A stretch of DNA of 64,000 bases from Actinomycetota bacterium (GTDB taxonomy: Bacteria; Actinomycetota; Geothermincolia; Geothermincolales; RBG-13-55-18), in assembly GCA_013178005.1 (NCBI GenBank), contig JABLXL010000014.1, positions 1 to 64,000 on the forward strand, in the 5' to 3' direction. Positions within the stretch are counted from its first letter, which is position 1. Every line of letters begins with the position of its first letter. The position numbers and the translations under genes were made by a program. A model generated the notes under the pieces. The model ran no database searches. It was not told the DNA's origin and worked only from the letters and a program-made list of their open reading frames with translations. Below are positions 40,937-50,201 of the stretch, piece after piece.

Positions 40937-41716
40937 ATGTTCGGAAAGATATATTACACCGTCGTTGTCTTCCTCTTCGGCCTGGTGGTGGGAAGCTTCG
41001 ACAACGTGGCCATCTATCGCATCCCCGAGAAGAAGTCCCTTTGGGCGCCGCGCTCGTTCTGTCCCGCCTGCGGCGTCACCATCGCCTGGTACGACAACAT
41101 ACCCATCTTGAGTTTCTTCATCCTGGGCCGCAGGTGCCGGCATTGCGGCGCTCCCATCTCCTGGCGCTATCCCCTGGTGGAAGCGTTGAGCGGGATCCTT
41201 TTCGCCGCCGTTTTCGCCAGGGTGGGGTTCCAGTGGACAGCCATGCTCCTACCCTACCTGTTCATGGTAACCGTCCTCATCATAGTCTCCGCCATCGACC
41301 TGAAGCTCCAGATCATCCCCAACAAGGTCATGTACCCCGCGATTCCCGCGGCGCTCGCCGCCATGGGCGCGGTATCGCTGGCGAGGGGAGACCACCGAGT
41401 CATCGTCGACAGCCTGGTGGGAGCGGCGGCGGTATCCGTGCCCTGGGGACTCGCGGCCCTCATCTACCCCAGGGGATTCGGGATGGGGGACGCCAAGCTG
41501 GCCGCCTTCACGGGCGCCATCCTGGGCTGGCGCGCCGAGGTGGTGGGTTTCTTCATCGGGGTCGCCTTGGGCGCCTTGGTGGGCATAGCGCTGATGCTGG
41601 CGGGAAAGAAAGGACGGAAGTCGCGCATCCCCTTCGGCCCCTTCCTCGCCGCCGGGGCGTTGATCGCCCTGTTCTGGGGTCAGGCTATATGGGATTTTTA
41701 CGTCGGCTTGATGTGA
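40937..41716 (+). CDS. Prepilin peptidase (A24 family)
   Basis: A 259-residue PilD/ComC-type enzyme that cleaves the prepilin leader and N-methylates the new end. The N-terminal domain has GLVVGSFDNVAIYRIP and two Cys pairs, CPACG and CRHCG, that bind zinc. The catalytic aspartates lie in SAIDLKLQIIPN and GMGDAKLAAF. About seven to eight membrane helices are predicted by eye. ATG at 40937 with GGAGG eleven bases upstream is chosen over an upstream in-frame ATG at 40871. A type IV pilin lies 6 kb away. Confidence 0.93.
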   Translation: MFGKIYYTVVVFLFGLVVGSFDNVAIYRIPEKKSLWAPRSFCPACGVTIAWYDNIPILSFFILGRRCRHCGAPISWRYPLVEALSGILFAAVFARVGFQWTAMLLPYLFMVTVLIIVSAIDLKLQIIPNKVMYPAIPAALAAMGAVSLARGDHRVIVDSLVGAAAVSVPWGLAALIYPRGFGMGDAKLAAFTGAILGWRAEVVGFFIGVALGALVGIALMLAGKKGRKSRIPFGPFLAAGALIALFWGQAIWDFYVGLM

Positions 41717-41737
41717 GGGAATAAAGGTGATGCCGGC

Positions 41738-42016
41738 ATGGAAGATTGGCAGTTCGCGAGGGAGATCACGCTGAAGACGAGGCCGGGCGAGGAGGGGTTG
41801 ATCGCATTCGACTTGCCATAAGGAAGCAGGAGTGTAAACGGCATGGAAGATTGGCAGTTCGCGAGGGAGATCACGCTGAAGACGAGGCCGGGCGAGGAGG
41901 GGTTGACCGCATTCGACTTGCCATAAGGAAGCAGGAGTGTAAACGGCATGGAAGATTGGCAGTTCGCGAGGGAGATCACGCTGAAGACGAGGCCGGGCGA
42001 GGAGGGGTTGATCCTC
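41738..42016. repeat. Tandem triplication of the DUF2889 gene 5' end
   Basis: Units start at 41738, 41843 and 41948, with a period of exactly 105 bases. Units 1 and 2 differ at one base. Each encodes MEDWQFAREITLKTRPGEE, then GL(I/T)AFDLP and TAA. The third matches the first 70 bases and then continues into the full gene. The repeat includes an upstream AGCAGGAG, so each copy carries its own initiation region. The near identity suggests a recent event. Confidence 0.95.
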
Positions 42017-42448
42017 ATCTCCGCCTCGCTCAGGGACCACAGGCTGGGTGCGCCCATCCACTATATCGACGTGGAGGCCGAGGTGGGAATAGCGGACGGG
42101 AAGATCCACGCCATTCGCGGCGAGATGCCCCACATCCCCCACGATGATTGCCGGCTGGCGCTGGCGCGCCTCGACCTCCTGGTGGGAGAGCGCATCGTAC
42201 CGGGCTTTTCCGACCTGGTGCGCGGCGTGGTGGGCTCGGGTGAGGGATGCACTCACCTCTCGGTGCTGGTCATGAACCTGGGCAACGTGAGCGTGCAGGG
42301 CAGGGCCGCCTACGCGCATTGCCTGCTTGGAGAGTCGGAGGCCCGCCGCATGATAGCGAAGCAGGCCGAAGAGCTCGGCCTCCCCGGCAGCTGTATCACC
42401 TGGCGCCTGGACGGCCCTATAATGCGGAGGATGCGGCAAGACCGCTAG
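41948..42448 (+). CDS. DUF2889 protein
   Basis: A 166-residue protein resembling DUF2889. Features are an early beta-rich part (LTLKTRP-like start, YIDVEAEVGIADGKIHAIRGEMPHIPH) and the segment GCTHLSVLVMNLGN, with a conserved-looking Cys-His pair. Function is unknown. Two truncated copies of its first 20-odd codons lie directly upstream. Translation from the third unit gives the full protein; the first two units stop after 27 codons. Confidence 0.75.
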   Translation: MEDWQFAREITLKTRPGEEGLILISASLRDHRLGAPIHYIDVEAEVGIADGKIHAIRGEMPHIPHDDCRLALARLDLLVGERIVPGFSDLVRGVVGSGEGCTHLSVLVMNLGNVSVQGRAAYAHCLLGESEARRMIAKQAEELGLPGSCITWRLDGPIMRRMRQDR

Positions 42449-42643
42449 GCACGTGCAACTTCTTCGTGCAACAGATGACGGGCGGCGCAAGATCAAGGGC
42501 TGTGCTTCAGATAAAATACCTTGGTGTCGATATATGATCTTAATTTTATATTCGCGGCAATTATGAGCCTTGGCTTTCACGGATTCGCTTTACAGCCTAC
42601 CAGGAAGCATATTTGCTGCAAGTGCTTTTCTGAGCAAGTATGG

Positions 42644-44761
42644 ATGAGTATGGAAAAGGCATCATTACGGATCTCGCTTAGCAAAGCCACAGCGGGCATG
42701 TCGGCGAGGCTAAGGCGATATTTTAAGGGACTCTACACGTCGGCTCAGCCATATCACCTGGCAAGAGGCGACAAGCTCCTGGCCCTGGCTATATCGCTTT
42801 TATTTCTCTTCATTTATGCCCTTACGGTCAGTCACCATGTCAACGTGGCTGGTGATTCGCCGGAGATCCTGGGCACAGGTTACTCACTCGGCATTATGCA
42901 TCCTCCTGGTTATCCGACCTATACCATGCTCTGCTATATCGTCTCGCATGCTCCAGTAGGAAGCATCGCTTTCCGCCTCAACTTTTTTTCCTCGATTCTG
43001 CATGTCCTAACCCTTTATGTGCTGTTCGTCGTGCTCATAAAGATAACCAGACACCGTGCCGCCTCTGCCGTTACCACCGCCGTTATAGGCATCTCGCCCC
43101 TTTTCTGGTTCTACTCACTGGTCGCGGAGGTGTTTCCCTTAAATGACCTGTTTGCAGTATTGCTCGTGCTGGTCGCTTTGATGGCGCGCGAGGCATGGCT
43201 CGAAAACCGTTCCAAGGCATGCCGGCGCCTGATTTTTCTACTGCTGTTCTTGTGCGGGCTCAGCCTGACACATCACCAGACCATAGTGCTCGTTTTCCCA
43301 GCGCTTCTGTTTCTGGCCGCACCCGCTTTTCTGGACTCCCTTGGCAACATAAGAAGGGCCGCCGCCGGAGTGGCGTTATTCATCTCGGGCTTGCTTCCTT
43401 ACGCCTATATCCCGCTCAGGGCGGCACAGAAACCTTATGCCAATTTCGGCGACCCTTCCAGCCTTTCTTCTTTCCTGGCATTTATATCCAGAAGGTATTA
43501 CGGGTCATCGCGCCTGTGGATCGGCCCCCAGGCATCCCATCGTGTGGACATGGTCTTCGATTACTTGAAAACCCTTGACAAGCAAATCTACATGCTGGGG
43601 ATTCTCTTGGTCCTGCTGGGCATGTACGCCATGGCCCGGAAGAGACGTGCCGACTTTCTTGCCTTTTTCACCGTATTCTTGCTTGCGGGTGTGGTCTTTC
43701 CCCTCATCGCCAACGTGGCACTCAGCAACCCCTTCTACGTATCCACCATAGAGCGCTTTTATCTCATGCCCACCATCATGCTTTCCCCGTTTGCCGCTTT
43801 CGGCCTGGCGGAAACCATTGAATTCTTGAAAGATGCCGCGAAAAGAATGAGAGCGCGAAAAATCATCCAGGGAACTCTTGCTGTCAGCCTGGTCCTTCTC
43901 CTGTGCCTTCCCTTCTATCTGCCGATCAAGAGAACATACGAGAAGGTCAACTTAAGAAACGACCTTATCGGCGAAGGCTACCTCGAAGACCTCATACGCC
44001 CTATCGCGGATAATTCCGTGCTCTTCCTGAGCGGCGATGTGCCCATACAACTGGTGGACTATTACTATCAATCCTGTGTCAAGGAAAAGAAGGATATAAC
44101 CACCATCATATGGAGTTTCTGGGGGCAACCTTGGTACATGCAACATTTGAGAAAATGGTACCCGGAGCTCAACCTTCCCAGCGAGGAGACTCCGGTCGAC
44201 CTGCAGGTGGAGAACGCATCCTACTACAGGATATGGCTGCTTGAGCATGTCATCGAAAACAACCCGCAGATCAGCGCTTATTACTGCATCGACAATAAGA
44301 TATTGCTATCGGATGATTACCGCTTTGTCCCAGGGGGACTCGTGTATCGCATCCTGCCCTCGAGTGAAAGCGTGGACGACGACACCCTCTTCCAATCCCT
44401 GGTTGATTTCTTCGGAGAACTGGACCCGGGCATCTACGATTATTCCGCCTACGGCGAGAATCGGAGAGAGCTCATGCTGGTCCAGTACGTTTCCACGATA
44501 ATCAATCAATGCGCGTCCTACTTCCGCGATAGGGGACAGTTGGAAAAAGCGATAACCTTCAACGCCATGGCGTACACACTTTACCCTTTCCAAGAATATG
44601 AGTTCCAGACCGCGGAGATGTATGCGCAAATCGGTAACTGGGCTGAAGCTTCGGCGCTCTTCGAAGATTACGTCGAAAAGGGATCCTACCTGGATTCAAA
44701 GACATGGGAAGCCCTCATAAAGAGGGAGGAGATAAACCTCGAGGAAGGATTGCGACGATGA
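42644..44761 (+). CDS. DUF2723 membrane glycosyltransferase-like protein
   Basis: A protein of about 705 residues with many membrane segments in its first 430 residues. The family motif GDSPEILGTGYSLGIMHPPGYPTY matches the DUF2723/O-mannosyltransferase-like catalytic loop, with an acidic residue after the first helix. A soluble C-terminal region of about 250 residues follows, ending in a TPR-like part. It probably transfers a sugar from a lipid-linked donor outside the membrane. The start is uncertain: ATG at 42644 or 42650; the open frame extends to 42521. Its stop overlaps the next gene (ATGA). Somewhat lower GC than its neighbours. Confidence 0.82.
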   Translation: MSMEKASLRISLSKATAGMSARLRRYFKGLYTSAQPYHLARGDKLLALAISLLFLFIYALTVSHHVNVAGDSPEILGTGYSLGIMHPPGYPTYTMLCYIVSHAPVGSIAFRLNFFSSILHVLTLYVLFVVLIKITRHRAASAVTTAVIGISPLFWFYSLVAEVFPLNDLFAVLLVLVALMAREAWLENRSKACRRLIFLLLFLCGLSLTHHQTIVLVFPALLFLAAPAFLDSLGNIRRAAAGVALFISGLLPYAYIPLRAAQKPYANFGDPSSLSSFLAFISRRYYGSSRLWIGPQASHRVDMVFDYLKTLDKQIYMLGILLVLLGMYAMARKRRADFLAFFTVFLLAGVVFPLIANVALSNPFYVSTIERFYLMPTIMLSPFAAFGLAETIEFLKDAAKRMRARKIIQGTLAVSLVLLLCLPFYLPIKRTYEKVNLRNDLIGEGYLEDLIRPIADNSVLFLSGDVPIQLVDYYYQSCVKEKKDITTIIWSFWGQPWYMQHLRKWYPELNLPSEETPVDLQVENASYYRIWLLEHVIENNPQISAYYCIDNKILLSDDYRFVPGGLVYRILPSSESVDDDTLFQSLVDFFGELDPGIYDYSAYGENRRELMLVQYVSTIINQCASYFRDRGQLEKAITFNAMAYTLYPFQEYEFQTAEMYAQIGNWAEASALFEDYVEKGSYLDSKTWEALIKREEINLEEGLRR

Positions 44762-47013
44762 AGTGGCGGATTCCTGCCTTCGTTTATATACCACTTCTCA
44801 TGCTCGCGGTGCTCGTCTTGTTCACCTTCCCCTTTCTGAGTTCCCATCACCTGCTTTTTATGGGCGACATCACGACCAGCGATATAACCGAATTGAATTT
44901 TCCATCCAGGAACCTTCTCTCCACCAGCCTCAAGGAAGGTGGTTTGCCGCTCTGGGACCCTGACATCGGATGCGGCTTCCCTCTCCATGCCGAAGGGCAA
45001 TCGGGTATACTCTATCCTCTTAACCTTCTCATGTTCCGGTTCCTTTCCCCCGTGCTGGCCTTCAACCTCTCCGTAGTGGTCAGCCTATTCCTTGCGCTGC
45101 TTTTTACGTACATACTCTCTCGCTTCTATGGGCTTACCCGCCCATCCTCGCTCTTCGCAGCCATCGCCTTCACTTTCTCGGGATTTGTGGTCGCCAAGCT
45201 CAAGTTTACCTACATGGTCAACTCAATTGCCTGGCTCCCGCTGGCGGTATACGGGTTGGAAAAAGCATTGAGGAGCCGGAAATTGAAGTTCCTTGCCCTT
45301 ACGACTTCCGCCCTTGCCCTGCAGTTGCTTGCCGGCGGTCCTCAGATATTTTTCATTACCTTGCTCCTGCTGACCTGCATATTCGCATGGAGGTTGGTTT
45401 TTCTGCTGAGGGAGGCGGGGTCTGGCACAGCGGGGTCACGCCTGAGATCGGCGATTCGTCTTTCCCTGTGCTTCATCATCGCCGCGCTTCTGGCCATATC
45501 CCTAGCGGCGCCTCAATTCCTGCCTCAGGTGGTCGGCTACCCGTATTTCAACAGGTCAAGCGGGATGGACTTCAACGCCGCTCTGTGCATGCCCATGCAA
45601 CCGAAGAGCCTTTCTTTGTTCTTCTCACCCTATCAGCATGGAAACCCCGCACGCGGCAGCTTCAACCTCCAACGCCATCTATTCTGGGAGGACATCGCGT
45701 ATCCTGGACTCCTGACGCTTGTTTTATCATTGATCGCGCTTATCTTCCTCTCCAGGAAAGACCGTGACGTCACCCTGTGGTTTCTGCTCGGCCTCATCTC
45801 GCTCCTCATCGCCCTGGGAGACAACACTCCACTGGCCGAGTTCTTATGGAAATACATTCCAGGATTCAACATGTTCCGGTTTTACCAGAGATTTATGCTC
45901 GTCACCGTGCTGGGCATGTCCCTGCTGGCAGGCAAGGGGCTGGATTACGTTCTCCGCACACACGCCGGTTCCCGCGTTTTCCGAATGGGGATTGCCTTCC
46001 TGGCCTTGGCGGTCCTGGTGGCGGACCTGGGGCTCTTCGCACACGCCCAGATATCCAGCATCGACGCCGATAAGATGCTCGCACCGAGTGAGACCACGCA
46101 ACTGTTGAAGGATAACCTTGGCGATGACGGTGATTACCGCTACGCCAGCCTGGGCGAGGACCTCGCCTGGAAAAAGGCATACGAACAGGCTGAAGGCTGG
46201 ATGAACGATAAGGAACCCTACTATTCCTATTACACGTTCCTGCCCCCCAACTTCAACGACAATTTCTCGCTTCCCAACACCCAACAGTACGGGGCGTACG
46301 GGCTCACGTCCGTCAAAGCGTTATGGGGTTTGACTTATTACGGCAGGTCGACGGAAGAGGGAGGCGCATCCCGATTGCCGCAATGCGTCTCCGCGGCACT
46401 GGCCATACAGGGGGCGAAATATGTCGTGAGTCCGCTGAGCCTGACCGGGAATGGCTTGCGGGAGATCGAAACCGACGACACGGGAGTGATCGGTCTGACC
46501 AGGCATATCTACGAACTGGAGGATGCCGTGCCCCGCGCCGCTGTCTACACTTCTTATGAAGTTGTGGAAAACGCCGATTTCCTCACCCTCAACCAGCTCG
46601 ACGATCTTCTGTCACCGGCTGCGCGGGTCAAGGAAAGGGTGATCCTCGAGGATGAGCCTCCCCCGCTTTTCGAGCCCGCGGAGGAGAACACAGGCTCAGC
46701 CAGGATCATACACTCGAGCGCGAACAAGGTGGTGGTGGAGGCCGACGTACCTCAGGGTGGCGTTCTCGTGCTCAGCGACGCTTATTTCCCGGAGTGGCAT
46801 GCCTATGTCGACGGCGAGGAGAGAGAGATCATGAAGGCCAACATCGCATTCCGCGGCGTGGCATTGGAGCCGGGCGTCCATACCGTGGAATTCGTTTTCC
46901 GGCCTTCATCGCTCTATTACGGGTTTTTCATCGGGGCTACGAGCCTGGTCCTCCTTTTCCTGGTGCTGCTTTACGGCAATAAGACCCGGTGGCTTGCGTT
47001 TCCCTTACCTTGA
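44758..47013 (+). CDS. YfhO-like membrane protein
   Basis: A 751-residue YfhO-family protein. It has an N-terminal helix, an early extracellular loop (MGDITTSDITELNFPSRN, then EGGLPLWDPDIGCGFPLHAEGQ) typical of the family, and about a dozen membrane helices. A C-terminal extracellular domain (GGVLVLSDAYFPEWHAYVDG) precedes a last helix. YfhO proteins are GT-C-like enzymes needed for glycosylation of teichoic acids in Firmicutes. The ATG overlaps the DUF2723 stop, so the pair is translationally coupled and probably works in the same envelope-glycan pathway. Confidence 0.87.
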   Translation: MKWRIPAFVYIPLLMLAVLVLFTFPFLSSHHLLFMGDITTSDITELNFPSRNLLSTSLKEGGLPLWDPDIGCGFPLHAEGQSGILYPLNLLMFRFLSPVLAFNLSVVVSLFLALLFTYILSRFYGLTRPSSLFAAIAFTFSGFVVAKLKFTYMVNSIAWLPLAVYGLEKALRSRKLKFLALTTSALALQLLAGGPQIFFITLLLLTCIFAWRLVFLLREAGSGTAGSRLRSAIRLSLCFIIAALLAISLAAPQFLPQVVGYPYFNRSSGMDFNAALCMPMQPKSLSLFFSPYQHGNPARGSFNLQRHLFWEDIAYPGLLTLVLSLIALIFLSRKDRDVTLWFLLGLISLLIALGDNTPLAEFLWKYIPGFNMFRFYQRFMLVTVLGMSLLAGKGLDYVLRTHAGSRVFRMGIAFLALAVLVADLGLFAHAQISSIDADKMLAPSETTQLLKDNLGDDGDYRYASLGEDLAWKKAYEQAEGWMNDKEPYYSYYTFLPPNFNDNFSLPNTQQYGAYGLTSVKALWGLTYYGRSTEEGGASRLPQCVSAALAIQGAKYVVSPLSLTGNGLREIETDDTGVIGLTRHIYELEDAVPRAAVYTSYEVVENADFLTLNQLDDLLSPAARVKERVILEDEPPPLFEPAEENTGSARIIHSSANKVVVEADVPQGGVLVLSDAYFPEWHAYVDGEEREIMKANIAFRGVALEPGVHTVEFVFRPSSLYYGFFIGATSLVLLFLVLLYGNKTRWLAFPLP

Positions 47014-47323
47014 TCCCTGAGAACCCGATAACCTCTCCTGGTTCCTTCCATACTTTATGGTTGATTTAATTGGTTTCCACGCTGGAATGCCAAGGGGACC
47101 TCGCGCATGAGACAAGAAGGATGGCTTGATCGGCATGCCATTCACTGACCACGTTGGAATTCTCCATGTGCCGGGTAAAAGAAAACCGCAAAGGTTCCTT
47201 GCTGGCGAAAAACGGCAGATAATATAAACCCTCCCGTGTTACCGGCGAAATCAAACGCTTCCTCAACGCCACCACAAGGAAAAGGCGGGAAGCCTAAGCT
47301 CCCCGCCATTCCATGAACCGCGA
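47014..47323. other. Intergenic region, nothing recognised
   Basis: About 310 bases between the convergent YfhO and pilin genes. A terminator is expected, but no hairpin followed by a T-run was found. Short frames have no protein character. Confidence 0.35.
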
Positions 47324-47653
47324 TTACATCGTGCCGTGTCCGTTGGGGCAAGACACCGTCGGCGGTGCGATCGTCGTGCCCGTGAAGCCATAAGCGGTAC
47401 TTCCAGCGGGGCACGTGGGCTCCTTCTCGATGAAGCTCGGGATCAACGCCGCCAAGCTGGTCGGATACAGCTCATGGGTAGAGGCATAAACGTTCGCCGC
47501 CGATTTGATGGTCCTCATGTTTGACTCACAGGTCCGTCTCTGTGCGCTGGAACGAGCGCTGAGGAAAACAGGGACCGCGATACCTACGAGGATACCGATG
47601 ATAAGGATAACGATCATCAACTCGATTAGGGTGAAGCCTTCCTGCCTATGCAT
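47324..47653 (-). CDS. Type IV pilin-like protein
   Basis: A 109-residue prepilin. A short leader ends in Gly before FTLIELMIVILIIGILVGIA, the class III signal with Glu at mature position 5. The small globular domain (AQRRTCESNMRTIKSAANVYASTHELYP) has three Cys and resembles ComGC/GspG-type minor or major pilins. It is processed by the prepilin peptidase. AAAGGAGGTGAAAGT precedes the ATG. No other pilus assembly genes are in the window. Confidence 0.93.
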   Translation of the reverse strand: MHRQEGFTLIELMIVILIIGILVGIAVPVFLSARSSAQRRTCESNMRTIKSAANVYASTHELYPTSLAALIPSFIEKEPTCPAGSTAYGFTGTTIAPPTVSCPNGHGTM

Positions 47654-47927
47654 ACTTTCACCTCCTTTCCTCGGGTATTAATATTCCCCCATTTTCGCCA
47701 TCTCGCCTCTTCGCTCCCACCTCCCTCCTGTTGCAGCCGAAACTTGAGTTCTTAACATGATATTCGGCATTTTTTTCAGCCGGCTTTACCATCTTCCCCC
47801 GTTTTTCCAAGGATAATTTTATCCGAATTTCTTTATAATCTGAATCGATACCCTGATCGGGACGATAAAGCGATTTCCAGCCTACGGTGGTTTTCACCGG
47901 CAGAAGGAAAAAAAGGGGGGGTCAACG
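47654..47927. promoter_or_regulatory. Divergent promoter region with a structured leader candidate
   Basis: AT-rich interval between the pilin and DUF1786 genes. On the plus strand a TATAAT lies at about 47832-47837. The RNA starting just after it contains CCC-TGATC-GGG, then GACGATAAAGCG, GCCTACGG, TGGTTTTCA and CCGGCAG. These resemble parts of the c-di-GMP-I (GEMM) riboswitch, but the conserved 5' half is missing or altered, so the assignment is weak. Confidence 0.28.
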
Positions 47928-49031
47928 GTGACCGGCACGGGAAGGATACTGGCCCTGGATATCGGGGCGGGAACTCAGGACATCCTCCTTTACGACACCG
48001 GGAAAAAGCTCGAGAACTGCGTCAAGCTGGTGCTTCCCAGTCCCGGCGCGCTCATGGCGGAGACGTTACGGAGCCTGGGCGCCGAGAAAACCGCCCAAGG
48101 CCTCTTCGTGGGCGGATACACGGTGGGAGGCGGCGCTTTCTCCCGCGCCATAAAGGAGCATCTTGCCGCCGGAACCAGGGTGTGGATGTCGCGCGAGGCC
48201 GCCTTCTCCCTGCGCAACAACCTCGCCGACGTCAAGGCTATGGGGGTAACGATCCTTGAGGACCCTCCTCCGGGATTCGAGGGCGTATTGGTCCTGTGCG
48301 ACGAGCTGGACCTCGGGCCCCTGCGCGACCTCTTCGCCTCCGTGGGAGAATCCCTGGATGACCTGGATGCCGCCGCCGTGGCGGTGCAGGACCACGGGAT
48401 TTACGAGACCGGGGAGAGCAACCGCAAGACACGGCTCGCCCACATGAGACGACGCCTGGAAGAAGACCCGGACCCCCTTTCCCTTTCCTACCTCGAAGGG
48501 GAGATACCCGCTACCTTTCCACGCATGTTCTCGGCCGCCAGGCGCCTGCGCGATCAGCTCTCATGCGAGAAGATCCTGGTCATGGACACCGCCCCAGCGG
48601 CGGTGGCGGGATGCCTCGCGGACCGTCACGTGGCGGAGCGCGCCGGCGGGAACCTGCTCCTGATCAACGCGGGAAACGGGCATACCCTGGCCTGCGTGAC
48701 CTCAGGCGGCGAAGCGGTGGCGGTGCTTGAACACCACACCAAGAAGCTCGAGCCGCGCTCTTTCGCTGAATACCTCAAGGCCTTCTGCGCCGGCGAGGCC
48801 AGGGACGAAGACGATTTCATGGCCTCAGGGCACGGGCTTTTCTACCTCCAGGACCCGCCCGGCATGGGGGGAATCGACTTGGTCGCGGTGACAGGCCCTA
48901 ATCGCGATTTGCTCGAGGGCACGGACCTCGAGGTGTATTATCCCTCCCCGGGCGGGGACATGATGATGACCGGCCCCCTTGGCCTGGTCAGGGCCGTCCA
49001 GCGCCGCTTCGAGGGCCACATGAACGTCTGA
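47928..49031 (+). CDS. DUF1786 protein
   Basis: A 367-residue protein resembling DUF1786. It begins with an ASKHA-like phosphate-binding strand, ILALDIGAGTQDILLYD, and has a second nucleotide-binding-like segment NLLLINAGNGHTLACV, suggesting an actin/hexokinase-like ATPase fold. DUF1786 proteins are sometimes annotated as pyruvate formate-lyase activating-like, with little support. Soluble. GTG start at 47928 behind GGGGGGG. Confidence 0.75.
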   Translation: MTGTGRILALDIGAGTQDILLYDTGKKLENCVKLVLPSPGALMAETLRSLGAEKTAQGLFVGGYTVGGGAFSRAIKEHLAAGTRVWMSREAAFSLRNNLADVKAMGVTILEDPPPGFEGVLVLCDELDLGPLRDLFASVGESLDDLDAAAVAVQDHGIYETGESNRKTRLAHMRRRLEEDPDPLSLSYLEGEIPATFPRMFSAARRLRDQLSCEKILVMDTAPAAVAGCLADRHVAERAGGNLLLINAGNGHTLACVTSGGEAVAVLEHHTKKLEPRSFAEYLKAFCAGEARDEDDFMASGHGLFYLQDPPGMGGIDLVAVTGPNRDLLEGTDLEVYYPSPGGDMMMTGPLGLVRAVQRRFEGHMNV

Positions 49032-49276
49032 CAGGTGACGCATTCGTGGCTGGTGCCGGCTTCCGTCGGGATGAAACTGCTCAGTCTTAAGACCGCGGAC
49101 ATGTCAGCGGAGCAAGCGAATGATTCGTGTTCCCAGCCCTTCCCTCGCAGCGTCCAAAAGAAAAGCGCGGCTCGCCATCCATGACGGCCGGAGCGGATAA
49201 AGGGACTCCCGGGGAGCGGCCAAGACTGCTCTACTTGAATATATTCCTCGCGCCCAGCGCCGTCTCACGAGGCCGC

Positions 49277-50191
49277 TCAGCCCCGCCGACATCCAGCCCT
49301 GCTTCCCCTCTCCTCCCATCCCACCGCCATAAGGCCCGCCAGGATCATGGCCGTCCCCAGAAGCAGGGCCGCGTTCACCCTTTCGCCCAGGAGCGCCCAT
49401 CCCCAGAAGAGGGCGATAGGAGCGACGAGGTAGATGTAGAAGGCGGCCTGGGAGGCCCCCAGTCCCTCCAGGCCTTTTGAGTAGAGCAGGTAACCCAGAA
49501 GCGTGCATCCCAGGCTAAGGAAGAGCAGCCAGCCCCAGCCCGAGGCGGACAGCGAGGCGATCCCCGACGGAAGGTCACGTGCAAAGGGCCCCAGGGGCAG
49601 AAGAGCAAGGGTACCCGCGAAGATGGCATAGGAGGTGACGAAAAAGGCTCCGTGGGCGTCGGTGAGGGGCTTTAACAACACGGTATATAGCGCCCATGCG
49701 AAGGCCGAGAGCAGCACGAAGAGGATGCCCTGCACCCTGCCCATCCCCAGCTCCTCTCCCGCCCCGAGCACCGTCACCACCGCGACTCCCCCCAGGGCCA
49801 TGACCGTGCCCGCGGCCTTCCAGGGACCCAGGCTCTCATGGAGCATGAACCGAGAGAGCAAGGCCGCGAAAACGGGCGTTACGTTCGCGATCAAGCCGGC
49901 CGTTCCGGCCGGCACCATGGTCTCCCCGTAGGTCACGGCCAGGTGATAGCCGTAGACCGCCGCTATCCCCGCCGCGATGACCAGGATCCATTCCCCGGGG
50001 CTCAACGAAGGCCGCTTTTTCCCTGCTACGAGCACTGCCGGGGCCAGGAAAAGAACGGTGAGGAGGAAACGCGCTATATTCAGGGACAGGAATCCGAGCT
50101 CGTCCAGCAGAACCTTCATGGCGATGAACGCCAGACCCCAGATCCAACACACCAAGAAAAGGTAAAGATGGTAGCGCAGCCTGCCGGACAC
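49277..50191 (-). CDS. EamA/DMT-family transporter
   Basis: About 304 residues with ten hydrophobic helices and two EamA repeats. The first begins YLFLVCWIWGLAFIAMKVLLDELGFL, the second GILFVLLSAFAWALYTVLLKPL. Members export or import metabolites; the substrate is unknown. A GTG at 50191, ten bases after the preceding gene's stop with TGAGG upstream, is the likely start; the frame extends further but would overlap that gene. Confidence 0.85.
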   Translation of the reverse strand: MSGRLRYHLYLFLVCWIWGLAFIAMKVLLDELGFLSLNIARFLLTVLFLAPAVLVAGKKRPSLSPGEWILVIAAGIAAVYGYHLAVTYGETMVPAGTAGLIANVTPVFAALLSRFMLHESLGPWKAAGTVMALGGVAVVTVLGAGEELGMGRVQGILFVLLSAFAWALYTVLLKPLTDAHGAFFVTSYAIFAGTLALLPLGPFARDLPSGIASLSASGWGWLLFLSLGCTLLGYLLYSKGLEGLGASQAAFYIYLVAPIALFWGWALLGERVNAALLLGTAMILAGLMAVGWEERGSRAGCRRG

Positions 50192-50201
50192 CGGCTTGGC
50201 C

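Noticed and set aside
41738-42016. CRISPR-like array
   Set aside because: Repeat units are 105 bases with no variable spacers, contain a gene start, and have no cas genes nearby.
47086-47160. Short similarity CCACG.TGGAAT as a gene-end repeat
   Set aside because: Only about 12 shared bases, within chance expectation.
47658-47897. Minus-strand 79-codon frame upstream of the pilin
   Set aside because: It runs through the pilin ribosome binding site region, has no good start signal and no recognisable protein features.
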